A stretch of DNA of 64,000 bases from Rhodocollybia butyracea (lineage: Eukaryota; Basidiomycota; Agaricomycetes; Agaricales; Omphalotaceae): assembly GCA_015501585.1 (NCBI GenBank), contig JADNRY010000033.1, forward strand, positions 62,001-126,000, written 5' to 3'. Each line of letters opens with the position of its first letter. The first letter of the stretch is position 1. A model generated the notes under the pieces. It made no database searches and was not told the origin of the DNA. It worked only from the letters and a program-made list of their open reading frames with translations. Position numbers and translations under genes: made by a program. This document shows positions 1-11,510 of this stretch, one piece after another.

Positions 1-32
1 TCGCTTTAATCAATCAGTTTTAATCGGCCACT

Positions 33-205
33 GCAGATCATTCTTGGAGACAGAAGCAATGATATAAGACTGAAAGCTTGATTGGAAGCCGTATAGAAGA
101 GGAGAGTATGCCTTTGATCCTTACTTTGATCTTGATATTGATGAGAATTGACCACAGATGACTCTTGCAGACAGAAGCAATGATAAGAGCTGAAAGCTTG
201 ATTTG
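33..205. repeat. imperfect direct repeat of about 52 bp
   Basis: Two similar stretches at about 33-84 and 152-205 share the core GACAGAAGCAATGAT followed a few bases later by GCTGAAAGCTTGATT (the first copy reads ACTGAAAGC). They are separated by about 67 bp. I see no gene in 1-381 and cannot say whether this is a 3' flank, a degenerate element or a simple duplication. Confidence 0.6.
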
Positions 206-381
206 AGTTGGGTTTGAGCTTGCCTAAAAGAGCAGACTATTGAGTCTGGCGGCGGGAAGAAATGCCTTAATGTCGCCCGTAGGACTATACCATCTCAACT
301 CTGCAGCACTTATTTTTTGAATAAATTTGGAATAAATAAATAATAGACCCAGAACAGTGAATGGTCGGTAAATGAAAGATA

Positions 382-2118
382 TCAAGTCCCCACAGGTGTG
401 AACACTGCCAACAAACTCTGCCCCTCCCCCAAGCTCGCACTCAACGCACTATCGAAAGTGCCCAAATCCTGTCCCCTCCAAACATCCCTCACACTAAAGT
501 TTCCGTTTATCCCCAAATCTGCCCAAGTAACACTAACGTTCTGCACTCCTGTGAGACTGGTGCCGAAACCCCCAGAGCCTTGGTCAGGACCGTAATTTGC
601 CAGGATAACGAAAGCGTTGCCGGTGCTGTTAGGCCCGCCGATCCATGCTTGAAGCTGCTGAGCATCGCTGAGGCCGGTTTCAGGGTTTCGGGGACGCATA
701 GGGTTCTTGGCTGCAAAGTCTGCGACGCTGATGGCTTCGGCATTGGTGATGATGGACATACCGGTGGCTATGGTTATGGCAACATTGGATTGCTATGAAA
801 GATCTACCAAAAATAAGTGTAAACGTACCATCAATATTCGTCAAATCGCTTCCAAGAATAAGATTAGACGCTGCGCCTATCCAATGGGTCATAATCGTAA
901 CCCGTTCATCATCGTTATCAACCCCATCTTCCGCAGCAGGATTCGCTACAAACATATTGTCCATATCAGGATATATAGTTAGAACTTCATCCTGTCCCAT
1001 ATGTAACACAATATACTGTCGATAGTTGTCGATCGCGCGTTGCACAGTTTGATACAGCGTGAACGTCTCGTCTCCTCCGTTGTTGATATCTTGGTCCGTC
1101 CGGAATGATTCGGCGTTGGACTCCCAGATTGCGAAATCCACGGCATCGCGCGCGAGCTTCCAGCTTATGTCGAGACGCATCTGTCTCCCGGATTGGGTTA
1201 TCGCGTTGTGGTAGTTGACGACGGAGAGAGATGTGTTTGCGGGGAGGTTGGCGCCGTTCTGGGGGGAGCCGGGGGTGATGAAGTCGAGCTTGATAAAGTC
1301 GACGCCCCTATGATGAATTATGAAAAGTTGAACGTTCCACTCGAGTAGAGGGGAAGGAAGAGAAAGGCAAACTCATATATATATAAGTACTCACCATTCA
1401 GCAAACAAATCAACGACAGAATTATGCCACTGCTGAACTCCATCGGCTCCATAATCCCAATTACACTGATCCAACCCATTATCTCCCGTACAAACCGAAC
1501 CAATAGTAATATCCGTGCCCAGAATTGTCTTGTTCACGTCGGTTAACCAACCCCCGGGACGAACATACACACCAAGTAATAGTCCTAAAAAAAGCACAAT
1601 TCACAGGTCAATTCAACATGCAAACGCGCACCACTGATGCGAGCGAGCAACAAGCAGCTGAAAAACACCAAACATAAAACATACCTTCTCTATGCAAATG
1701 ATCAGCAAGATCTGACATGTTAAACAATGAGCTATTCGCAATGACGCGTCCGTTTGCATCTCCAGAAGTAAGAGACCACCCGAAATCGACACTGCATGCC
1801 GTGTAGCCAAGGTTAATAAGGCCGGCAGAAGCGAGGACATCACATTGCTGCTCGATATGTGTCTGGTCAAACACGAAACTTGGGTCAGTGGCAGGGTTGT
1901 CTTCTATGCCTAGTAATAATAATGACAGTAGTAGAATGTGATCTCTTCAGTACCAAACGGATACAACAGAATCGTTCGAATGAAAACGACTTACCCCATG
2001 AATTCCAGCCCCTCGCGGCGCTGTTAAACCCATTCGGGGTCTGGTCAACAGTAAGTGAGAACAAAGGGACAGAGCTTGCAGTAGCGGCTGCGACAGTGGT
2101 GGCGCAAGGAATCAACAT
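382..2118 (-). CDS. GH27 alpha-galactosidase-like secreted glycoside hydrolase, five exons
   Basis: Glycoside hydrolase of clan GH-D, expected to cleave terminal alpha-galactosyl residues outside the cell. Exons on the minus strand are 2118-1995, 1909-1685, 1584-1395, 1307-829 and 767-382. All junctions are GT-AG and the sum is 468 codons (467 residues). GWNSWG near residues 37-42 is the family's N-terminal signature. IKLDF places the nucleophile near Asp188, and FRTDQDI places the acid/base near Asp253. The C-terminal 120 residues, with the VRDVWRGQDLGTF motif, are the usual beta-sandwich. The N-terminus is Ala/Val/Thr-rich and could be a short signal peptide. No in-frame ATG lies closely upstream, so a further 5' exon is possible. 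Substrate (galactan, galactomannan or other) cannot be told. Exon structure is seen; the enzyme class follows from motifs. Confidence 0.85.
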
Positions 2119-3540
2119 CAGAGGAACGCCTAGATATTCAAAAGAGGAGAGACGAGAACTGTGAGTATATGAGGAGACAAGAAAGGGAGAGAGGACAGAG
2201 TCTTACTAGATTGAACTTGGTGACAGAATCTACCTGAGGGAAAATCCTTGGAAGGGCTTTCCTGAGCATATTTTATACACGAGTTAACAACCACTTCCTC
2301 CCAGAAGCCTTGTAATAGCCACACGATCCCCGAAGCTCAGTGCGTAATCACTCTCCGGAGAAGAAAGGAAAAGGAAAAGAGAAAAAGCTAAAAAAGCAGG
2401 GTTCGCATCAAACCTCGGTTAGTCATACAAACGGGATGCCAAATGAGGACTAAATGAGCGTCCTTGGGAAAAACGACAGCTTTGTGAGGTCTCGAGAGTC
2501 TTGCATGAGTGCTTTTGGGCCAGTAAGCAATCCGGTAACAGTCAGCGAAGCAGCCGTTTGCGGAAGAGAAGCACAAGGTGGCAGGGTCACATGAAGAGAG
2601 CTAAAAATGTACATCAGGAAATCCAGTACTCGCCGGTTTCGAGGAAAGAGAGGTAGAGCGGCATTGCACTTGGTTAAGCAGTAGTGTGAGTTACGCGTAC
2701 GCGTAAATAGCCAGGAACAAGCTTGTGTTTCTAGAATAGTATACGCGTGGGGTGGAAGCCGTGGTGGAATGTCATCGATGCATCTCTCTGAGCTTGGCTA
2801 GTCTGCTAACAATAATAACATCGATTCAAGATATCATCGAAAGTTTATGCAGCGTCGAGTTGGGAATGACAGATACAACATGTAACTGCTACATACCAAG
2901 GATGAATAGAAATTGATAGAACATGGATGGGTTAGTGTGGTTGGACGGGACAAGGAGAGATAGAGTCACCCCGTGAGAGCAGCGAAGCAAGTATATGTGT
3001 AAGAAAATCTGCAAGTACATAGTACGTCCGAAGGTTCCCTCTCCTGGCGCAAAAAATCTAAGATCATATTGCCGCACAGGGAAGCCTAAGTATATCGGAT
3101 CCTATGCTAGAGGTAAGAGCCTAACGTGATGCATTGATGAGGGATACGAGAGAGTAGGATAGTAAATGTTCGGTTTGGGACATTAGTTTAATCCTCGCTT
3201 TCGTCGAACACACCTAGAGGGATAAGCATCGATCAACACCGCCATGCCGATTCAGAAACAGGGAATACGCACTGGAACCCATGGTAATATCAATATCCTC
3301 TAATTTTGTTTCTCTCTTCTCGTAGACGGCGACAGTTTTATTGTTGTTAAGGCTCGCGTGATTTCCCAGCAAAGTTACGTAGAACTGAGGAACTGAAGGA
3401 GGACGGTGGCGGAACGTGCGCGTGAACAGTTAATATTTGTCACGTAAACAAATTTGAAAGAGGCAGCCCATTTGAGGATAGCCTGAGATGCTGTTTTGAG
3501 GAGGTTGGTGGCTCAAGGTGAGAGGTAACCGATAATGTCA
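2119..3540. other. intergenic region, no gene seen
   Basis: Probable promoter side of the GH27-like gene. No reading frame here looks protein-like. About 3230-3360 resembles about 54985-55120 (both contain CATGCCGATTCAGAA and a later GTAGAC), so a dispersed segment is present. Confidence 0.4.
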
Positions 3541-3698
3541 CACTGCATGCAAATCTACATAAATATGTGTGGAAATCGTAAGATTATGTTAAAATTGTAT
3601 GGAACTTCATGCAATCTTAACATAATCTTTCTATATTCACCCAAGTTTAGCATAATTTTACTATTTCCATGAAAAGTTATGTTGATTTGCATGCAGTG
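3541..3698. mobile_element. hairpin MITE, 158 bp, TSD TCA
   Basis: Terminal inverted repeats CACTGCATGCAAATC at 3541-3555 and its complement at 3684-3698 match exactly for 15 bp, and are followed inward by ACATAA in both arms. TCA directly flanks both ends (3538-3540 and 3699-3701). The interior is a second inverted repeat (AAGATTATGTTAA and its complement), so the whole element folds. It has no coding capacity. A 3-bp duplication is a weak clue, and the superfamily is not assigned. Confidence 0.75.
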
Positions 3699-4417
3699 TC
3701 ACTGATAGAAGCTCACACGTGCCTGTCATGAATTGATTGAATTTTACAGTCACGTTCGACTCCCGTCCAGTGATATATGCAAACTATTTTTTCCCTGGCA
3801 AGTTTATCCCAACTGGCTTTCATTAACTTATTTAGCTGTGAAAGTACACTAATCCGATGGCTTTCACTAGCTTCATCAAGCTAGAAGACTCGTTTGCCGC
3901 TCCGTGTCTTTGATCCTGGCACCTGAACTAACGCATAAGAAGTGCTATGGGTAACAGTGTCAGGAGCAGTGTCCATCGGACTCACATCGTGCCATCACTC
4001 ATCCTCGATAACTCCGGGGCGACTCGCCAGACGCTGGCTGGAAAGTCGTCGGCCCACTTGACTTGCAACACTCTCAATTCTACCCTATCCCTCGTCGGTA
4101 TTCCACATCGCCTACACATCGCCTGCAGAACTACGATGCAATCAAGTCTGATGCCACCCCCTCCGGAAGGGCGGAACAAATTGTTTACTAGGAGAACAAA
4201 AAGACCCACTATCGAGATTTTTTGGCCAGAATAATATAATCTTATTCTTGGGAGGGCATAGTTGACAAGGCAAGAAAGTTGAAATCGCGCTCAATACCAG
4301 GCCATAAACGAATCATGGACTTGTCCTCGTACGTACTCAAACTCAATGCACAGGGTGGGTAGAGAATTGTCAAATCTAGAACGCCTATAGCTCACCGCTC
4401 TGAAGATAACGGGATCA
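3699..4417. other. intergenic region, no gene seen
   Basis: A plus-strand open stretch at 3947-4234 has no recognisable features and is taken as chance. The right part is the 3' flank of the minus-strand gene at 4418. Confidence 0.4.
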
Positions 4418-5105
4418 CTAGAACAACAAAAACGCCCCCAGCACAACAACTAGACTCATCAACTTCAAGCCCAATTCCGACATCCTCCTAGCATCATCTG
4501 AAAAGACAACTTGTCCTGTAGGTGCAGTCGCAAAGGAGCTCATCACCGTCGTTACTGATGACCCGATGCTAGCTCCGTCGCTGTTACCACCAGCAGTGAA
4601 TGTCTTGTTCAAGAACAAGGTCTGGTATGAAAATGCCAGTCCCCTACAGTTAAGGGTGGTCGAGCTTACATCATTGATGGGAATTCCATAGCTAGGTGAC
4701 ATTCCATCGAAAGGTGTATCTGCATTCAAAAAGTATTTGATTCTGCAATCATTTCAAGGTGAATAAATCTGTGGACTCACAATCCCTCCTGGTCCATCAA
4801 GAAAGTTGCACTATCTCTGTTTGGCGCATCTGCACATGCGACGAGGGCCCACAACCATGCGATTGTGTTATTGGGATATTCAACTGATACGTTAATACTG
4901 GAGAACATGCTGGCATGGTCTCTAGGACTACCGCCATTGAAGCCAGCTGCGCCGATGGTGATATTATTTGGTATAGGAATTTAGGAATATGATCAATGGG
5001 AGGGAATACCAGTGCTAGAGCTGAGGGAGGAGTGACTGCTTGGATTCCCTTGAAAAGTACAGATGAAGCGAGGACAAGGAAGCTCATGCAGAGGTGAAAG
5101 GACAT
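4418..5105 (-). CDS. small secreted, probably GPI-anchored protein of unknown function
   Basis: Two exons, 5105-4781 and 4742-4418, are joined by a GTGAGT...GCAG intron of 38 nt. The first exon opens with a clear signal peptide (hydrophobic core CMSFLVLASSVLF, then GIQA). The last about 15 residues are hydrophobic (LMSLVVVLGAFLLF) and end the protein, as expected for a GPI signal. Several N-glycosylation sequons (NIT, NVS, NNT, NKT) fit an exported protein of about 216 residues. The signal-peptide frame and the downstream frame (PNNITIGAAGF...) are out of register by one base near an AAA run (4980-4982). One extra A there gives a continuous reading. The protein family is not recognised. Confidence 0.55.
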
Positions 5106-5220
5106 GAGAGGGGGATCAACAGCTACATAGAGCCTTTCTATGAATAAGGTCGTTCAAAGCTGGAGCAGCGTTGCTGACAGCAGCAGCCAAACATCAAGTG
5201 GGCCAAGGTGATCTTCAAGT

Positions 5221-5342
5221 TGTCAAAGCTGAGGATTTCGTCCCATTTATGGTAAGGCTCCGGCAGTTGCCGACGTTTCTCTGGGCTGCACCGCTTGGCG
5301 ATGTCCTGCATTCACCATCAACTTATCTGGCGTGCGTGCCAC
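5221..5342 (+). pseudogene. relic of the 5' leader of the MFS transporter family
   Basis: This stretch closely matches the sequences upstream of the two MFS genes at 57482-57560 and 63352-63410. Shared blocks include GTCAAAGCTGAGGATTTC, then AAGGCTCCGGCAGTT, then a GGCGATGTCCT box, then CATTCACCATCA. The MFS coding region itself does not follow. It is non-coding debris of a duplicated locus. Confidence 0.65.
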
Positions 5343-6064
5343 TCTGTTCAGCAACGAAAGACTCCATCTCACTGTGACTAGACTCACCACTTTTGTCGTC
5401 TTATGCATCACTCAGCAGAGTCAGCACGCTTTCCACAACAAGCCCTCCTAGCGCAGATATCCAGCATTCATCAACATCAAACTGCGATGTCTCTGTACCT
5501 TTCATCAAACCCACAGGTGTCTGTGTTGTTGGTATGAGTCTCACCGTATTGATTAGATAGTTACATCAGATCACATGTATCTTGACAGGCGCTTAATTAA
5601 TTGTTGTTTCTTGCCACGTCGTTGTTGCTTGCTCTTGTTCTTTTGTGGAACCGTCTGGGGTTGTAAAGTTCAACATGTGTTGGTATATTCACCAAAGGTG
5701 TACTTACATTTGAAAATCCTGCCAAAATCCTGCCGTTAGTGTGTTGAGCTTTATGTTTCGAAGCTTGAAGTTGGTGGGATGTAGAAGACCAGAATCAACA
5801 AGGTGAGTTTTGAATCATTGGGTTTTGACCTTGGTTGAAATGTGGTTGTTATTAAAGAGTGTTTTTCTCTTGATCCCGAGAGCTTCCTGAACGCGGCTTA
5901 GACGCGTGGCTCACAATTCCTAGTGTCTCCCTCCTCGGAGTCCTCGCTTTCATATCCAAAGCGCATACGCAACCAGCGCATCCTCCTGGCTCACAGTATA
6001 CTACTATGAAGACTACGGCAGCCTGAGTATCTTATAAGAATCATAGTTCTTCTTGTTTTTTTAA
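5343..6064. other. intergenic region, no gene seen
   Basis: No supported gene or RNA. The stretch ends in a T-rich run directly before the tRNA-like unit at 6065. Confidence 0.4.
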
Positions 6065-6146
6065 GGGTAACTAGCTCAGCTGGTTGGAGCATGCAGAATG
6101 GGCTAATAAATGCAAATCTTGGATTCAATTCCCTTGTTGGTGATCA
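6065..6146 (+). mobile_element. tRNA-derived SINE-like unit 1
   Basis: Contains a polymerase III A-box (TAGCTCAGCTGG) and, about 45 bp on, a degenerate B-box (GGATTCAATTCC). Acceptor and T stems do not pair well enough for a working tRNA, so it is read as a tRNA-derived SINE head or tRNA pseudogene. A similar unit follows at 6286. Confidence 0.5.
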
Positions 6147-6285
6147 GATGCAGTAGGATAAGGCCTGTATTTGCGACGTGCGGATTTAACGGGATTATAG
6201 TACTTATGCCAACATACCAGAGAGGCGCAGCACTTAAGACTGTGTGAAATTACTGAGGTATTGAGTCATATCTATTCTTGGTTTC

Positions 6286-6370
6286 CATGATTAACTAGCT
6301 CAGTGGGTAGGGTATGCCACTGTTACTAGGCTAAGCGTGAGTCTTAGGTTTGATCCCCATATTGGCCATG
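6286..6370 (+). mobile_element. tRNA-derived SINE-like unit 2
   Basis: A-box TAGCTCAGTGGGTAG and B-box GGTTTGATCCC are spaced as in a tRNA gene, in the same orientation as unit 1 and about 220 bp downstream. Both units share AACTAGCTCAG at their 5' side. The acceptor stem is not convincing. An AT-rich tail with a T-run follows at about 6410-6430. Confidence 0.5.
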
Positions 6371-7184
6371 TAGCAAGAAACCTTCGTGAGGAGTATGTGT
6401 GCCATTGAAATTCTTTTTTGCATTTTATTATATTTGTGACTTGGTAGAATGTGGGGTTCAACTAGGTACTATAGCTACTGTTGGAGTGAACAAAAGAAGT
6501 CATTAAATAAGGTTAACTTCACTCCGGTCTAATAGCAAGAAGCCCTAGCAATCGCGCAGGGGAAAATCATATTTTAAGCTACCTTGAATAGAATACACTG
6601 GCTATGGAGAAATATAGTACAGAGTAATATACATAGAACATAAGGTAAAACACAAGGATAAATAGATAAATATCCCACACGGCGTGCACTCCGGGGGAAA
6701 ATAAACAATCGACACCACAGGAGAAACTTCGGCGAGCAAATCAATTGCCCAGCTGATCCCACCATCTCCAACAGCTACTCCAATGGTGATATACTATCCT
6801 TAATTGATCCTTAATGCTGCTGTGGAGCAATCCCCGACTTCAAAGTTCAAGACTAATCAATGATCACTGTCTCGGCACTCCCTATTTTAAATTTAAGTCA
6901 CACATCAACCTTCTAGTCAAACTTGCTTTGGGAGTTCAGGTTGCTTCAACATGGTCTCCCAGACAGGGAGGGAGCATATTCTCTTTAAGTTCCACGCATG
7001 TTTATCCAGCAGGTTGGAATCAAGTAAGAAAGAAAATGTGGATACTTAGCATACGTTTAATACAATAATTTTTATTTCTATTTTACTTGACTGACAACGT
7101 TGCCAGACAGTGCGTTCCAAGAACCAGCCGACCAACACTAGGCACTATTTATCCAAGTCACTGACTCACTGGCTGTACTACTGC
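6371..7184. other. intergenic region, no gene seen
   Basis: AT-rich. Short open stretches on both strands have no protein-like content. It is the 3' flank of the minus-strand gene starting at 9102. Confidence 0.4.
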
Positions 7185-9102
7185 TCACTTCTTTCGTTCC
7201 CAATCACTGTTTAGAACTGGTCTTGCAGTGCTGCTACTGCTAAGACCAAGTGTTCCTCTAACGGGCACATCCGCAAACTCTGGAAGTCCTGCTAGTTCAT
7301 GCAGGCCATGACTGTTTGCAGTCATCTCCACAATTCCTTGAAAATCAAAATTTGCAGCTGTACCATTTGCCCGAAGACATATTAATCCATCAATCACCAC
7401 AAGAAGTGCTACCCCAAACACAATGCCATATATCAGAGCCAGCTTTCCAGGGTGATACTGATACTGTAAGCTATCTGGGACCACGGTAGCGTTAACCCAT
7501 GTTGTAGCTATTCCTTCCCCAACCAATGCGAGGGTGGAATTTCCAAGGAGACTTTGAAGTCCATCAGCAAGGTTGCCGACATCTGATGATAATGAAAGCA
7601 GGAATCCAGGAGAACTCCCAAATGAAGTGGTGCTGGTAATGTTGAATAGTGGAGTGTTAAGTGCCTGAATAGGGAGAATTTCAGGAAATCCATCAAAAGT
7701 GAGGCTACCATTGAGAACTTGAACATAAACACTGGCAATACTGAGTAAGGCCATTGTAACATTTGTTACATTGGTTCCCAACAACGGTTCAGATCCTGAT
7801 TCCCCACTAGGAAAGGAATCACTCCATTCAATAACACGGGTGGTGGAAACCTGTCCTCCCTGAGAGATGAAGGTAGTCGCCTCATATGTGGCAGTCTGAA
7901 ATCCACAATGAACACCTTGAGGGTGATAGTTGGATAGATTCAAGCCTGGCCCAGCCATCAGATAGTATGTGGAGTTGAAACCCTCAATGTAATATAGGTC
8001 AAATGTAGGAGAGAATTTGTCAAACCCAGACGATGACAAATAAATGGTAAACTCTTGTATTGGCAGACTGGGGTTATCTGGATTGTCTAACAAAAAAGGA
8101 AAACCCAAAAGACTGCTGTTGGAGCTTGCGTTGTTGTTTGGCCAGATTTCTTCCCTGGTTAATGCAGTGCAATTGAGGGCGGGGCAGCATAAGAGAAACT
8201 ATAGCTACATGAAAGTCCGCACCCTGCTGGAGTGTCCCATGTTGGGGCATTATCAGATAATAGTGACTGCTGCAACAACCGATTCCAGCGTGGTGATGGA
8301 CCCCCAAAAATCAGCTTTTGGGTTCCATCTGACAACACCAGTTTAACTGAATTAGCAGTTGATGAAGTGGGAGACACTGTATTCAAGTCGATGGTAGAGG
8401 TTTCAAGGAGTGTGGACTGTGCAGGGTTCGACACAATAGTCAGTGACCCAGGAACAAAAATTGAAGTGACAGCGATAGCCTGAGCCATCCCAGAAAGAAT
8501 GACCCACTCCAAGATTCGGTGGCGAAGACTTGATTTCAACAGGATTTTCAGGGTGGTGAGGAAACCAGGTGGAGAAGTGATGAGACTGACAAGTGCTACA
8601 GAATGAGTGTCGGAGCGAAGGCGATATAGGGCCTACAAAGATAGATTATTTTGAGAATGTAAAAATCGTTGGTCTAGCACTGACATACCGCTTGTGAAAG
8701 ACATGTTTTTAGAGATGCAAACAATAGAAGTGCCACTGCAGTTGGAAAAATGTTCTGCAGTAATGACACCCAGAATTGCTTTGTATGATTTCCCATTATT
8801 GTCTCCTTGATTTCAGAAAACACGATATGGTTTATCACTGCAACGACTCCAGCACCAATGTAGCAGGAAAGGATGGTAAAATAACCCATGGTAGTGCCCT
8901 TAGTCCCAACATGCAGTGGCAATGGAGAATTGCCACTAGATAAACAATCAGGTGTATCATCGGATGTTTGCAGATGAGAGTATGAAACGTTTTGGATATG
9001 TGTAGGAGAAGATGCCATGTTTGAAAGTGCTGGGGAGGAGAAATTGGTGAGATGTCTGAGTACTTGTACATGAGCGGATGGACTTATCTTGATGTATTGC
9101 AT
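7185..9102 (-). CDS. fungal multi-pass membrane protein with large exoplasmic domain, unknown function
   Basis: Exon 1 is 9102-8689 and exon 2 is 8632-7185, joined by a GTATGT...TGTAG intron of 56 nt. Together they encode about 620 residues. Three membrane segments lie in the first third (around GYFTILSCYIGAGVV, LLQNIFPTAVALLLFASL and ILSGMAQAIAVTSIFV) and one near the C-terminus (LALIYGIVFGVALLVVI). Between them is a roughly 350-residue domain with many N-X-S/T sites and paired cysteines (GCGLSCSYSF), so it faces outward. The layout is that of a widespread fungal family sometimes labelled 'formylmethionine deformylase-like'; that name has no mechanistic support. One base is missing in a C4 run (8181-8184). 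A fifth C makes exon 2 continuous. Whether that is a mutation or a sequence error is open. Confidence 0.6.
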
Positions 9103-9129
9103 AAGTATGATATCAGTAATCCGTGTTCA

Positions 9130-11510
9130 AAACACTGGTTGATACAGCCATTTGCTGCTTTGCACAATGTTTTGGAGTTTCGATTTTTTTCAACACTGAC
9201 AGATTGATTGATAGATTGATTCACATATTGATTGGCGCCTTATACATAGCTGTATGCGGGATTGCGGCTGAGGACACAAAGCACAAAGCACCTCATACGC
9301 CCAGTAGACCTATATAGTAGCCTTTGACATGGGGGGTGTGATGGCGTAGGGAGTTATCATAACAATCCGCTATTGTACAGTAGCGCAATAAAAGCGCTAT
9401 ATTTCGTCTGACTTTGATGTATAGAGATCTCTCGGGTACCAATGGTACCGAGATCACGCGTAAGCCGTCCCAAACATACGCGCCTTAATTTGCGCCGCCT
9501 CCCGAGCAAACTATCTTCTGCCCCAGTCCAGTGCTCCATGCCTTGTAACTTTATATGAAGTTCATGTTGTTATAACCCATACATATCTCATGACTTGAAA
9601 AATCGTGAGAAACAGTGCCAGAGAAGCAAAGGCATACAGTTGATGGACTTGAGCTTCCTGAAGAGCTCTATGGTACAGGCCCCCATATGGAAGTATCAGA
9701 TACTTGAACCCTCAATGTCAGCGACGCTGCTCCAGCTTTGAACAACAGTATACCACCCACTGGAGTCTTCCTTATTGCCCTCTTGCTTGTCTCACCATCT
9801 CGTCATCAATAGTTGCAGTTAATAGATCATCTATGGCTTGCATGGTGTAAGTATCTAGTATTTTACAATGTATAGAGGCTATGGAGGCCCTCTATGTAGT
9901 TTATAGGGCCAAATATCCCTTGTGGTCATGGTGAACGACGAGGAGAGCCGCGAATTGAAACGTGGGAATGTACCGGAAAAGTTTGCCGGTGCTTCCGCTC
10001 GTTGTGAGCAGAGGGAGGGGATCATTTCTGATTAAAAGCGGACATCACGGAAGCTCATGCAAAGGTGCAATCGTTTCTTTTAGAGCAAAATTTGCATACA
10101 AATATACCACAAGGTTCTTGAAATATCCACCCCTTTGTAAAGAGATGCAGTAAAAGTCGTATTCACTAGGCAAAACAGCGAGCTCAAGAAGGAACAACTT
10201 GTACTACGGTCATCATGTTTGGACAATGAGACAATCTATAATAGTCCTTTATTACACATTAAAATTGGCTCTACTGGAGTGGTCTGACAATGTTAACATG
10301 ACCTTACTTACATTCATCCAAGTTGTTGCACTTGGTTTGATCCTTGAAGACCTATTACCCTCTTGAGACTGTTGAAGTTGGTAAATAACTCTAATTTTGC
10401 CATATTATGTTAATATAGCATACGAAAGTCTATTACCACTATATCAAGCCCGTAAGTAAACTCGTTCCTTCTGGAGCAAACTGTTTTGGCTAGTGAATAC
10501 GACTTTTACTGCACATCTTTACAAAGGAAAGAGTATTTCAAGCTCCTTGGGGTATATGTTTATGTAAATCTCACTCGAGAAGGAACAATTACACCTCCCC
10601 ATGAGCTTCCGCGATGTTCGCTCCTAATCGGAAATTATCCCCTCCCTCTGCTCACCGTTTGGAACAACGAGCGGGAGCACCGGCAACCTTTTCCGGTACG
10701 TTCCCACAATTCCATCCACAGCTCTCCTCATCGTTCAGCACAACCACTAGATAATACTAGCCCTATATGTTACATAGAGGGCCCCTGTGGTTGCTATACA
10801 TTTCAAGCTCCTGAATACTTACAATATGTGAGCAGTATATCATCTATTAACTGCAACTATTGAAGATGAGATGGTAGCCTCTTGTGTCTTATAGGCCACA
10901 CTCTCAAAGCCAAACAGTGGTTTGAACGTTCGAGAGAGTTTGTTTGTTTGTAACCACTTATTTATATTGGAGAAGACGATGCAACAACTTATCTGTACGG
11001 CGGGTCACTGTGCATGCCCTTATGTACACAACCTTGTACATAAGGGCATTTACAGTTACTATGAGGCAAGTATGTAAAGGTTATAATGGCGTGAAAGCTA
11101 CCAGAGAGTGAGGGAGTGCTGGAGTTGAGCAAGAAACAGTGTTCAGGAGGCTGCGATATTCGAGGCGGCATACGCGTGATCTCGGTACCAGTTTTCCGGT
11201 ACCCGAGAGATCACTGTACTACTACATCAAAGTCAGATGAAATATAGCGCTTTTATTGCGCTACTGTACAATAGCGGATTGTTATGATAACTCCCTACGC
11301 CATCACACCCCCCATGTCAAAGGCTACTATATAAGTCTACCGGGCGTATGAGGTGGCACAAATATCCAAACGGTCGGCATCAGTCCCATATTCAAAAGTA
11401 TATACAAAAAAATGTCAATCAATCAGTCAATCAGTGTTGAAAAAAAAAACACAAAACTTGAACTTCAAAACATTATTATGCAAATGGCTGTAGATCAGCG
11501 GTCAGTTGAT
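9130..11510. repeat. long inverted repeat (foldback) of about 2.4 kb
   Basis: The left arm (about 9130-10270) is matched in reverse complement by the right arm (about 10385-11510). Clear paired blocks are 9340-9475 with 11165-11325 (containing ATAGCGCTTTTATTG-type sequence and GGTACCGAGATCACGCG), 9940-10190 with 10470-10710, and 9835-9915 with 10755-10855. Identity looks high at the outer and inner parts and low at about 9550-9780. The centre is near 10325. The arms carry no convincing protein. Transcription through it would give a long hairpin RNA. Confidence 0.75.

Noticed and set aside
3947..4234. Plus-strand open frame of 95 codons
   Set aside because: No start context, no motif, and no neighbouring exon. 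Probably chance.
10486..10863. Plus-strand open frame of 125 codons in the right arm of the inverted repeat
   Set aside because: It starts at TTG, has no recognisable motif, and the opposite arm does not preserve it.
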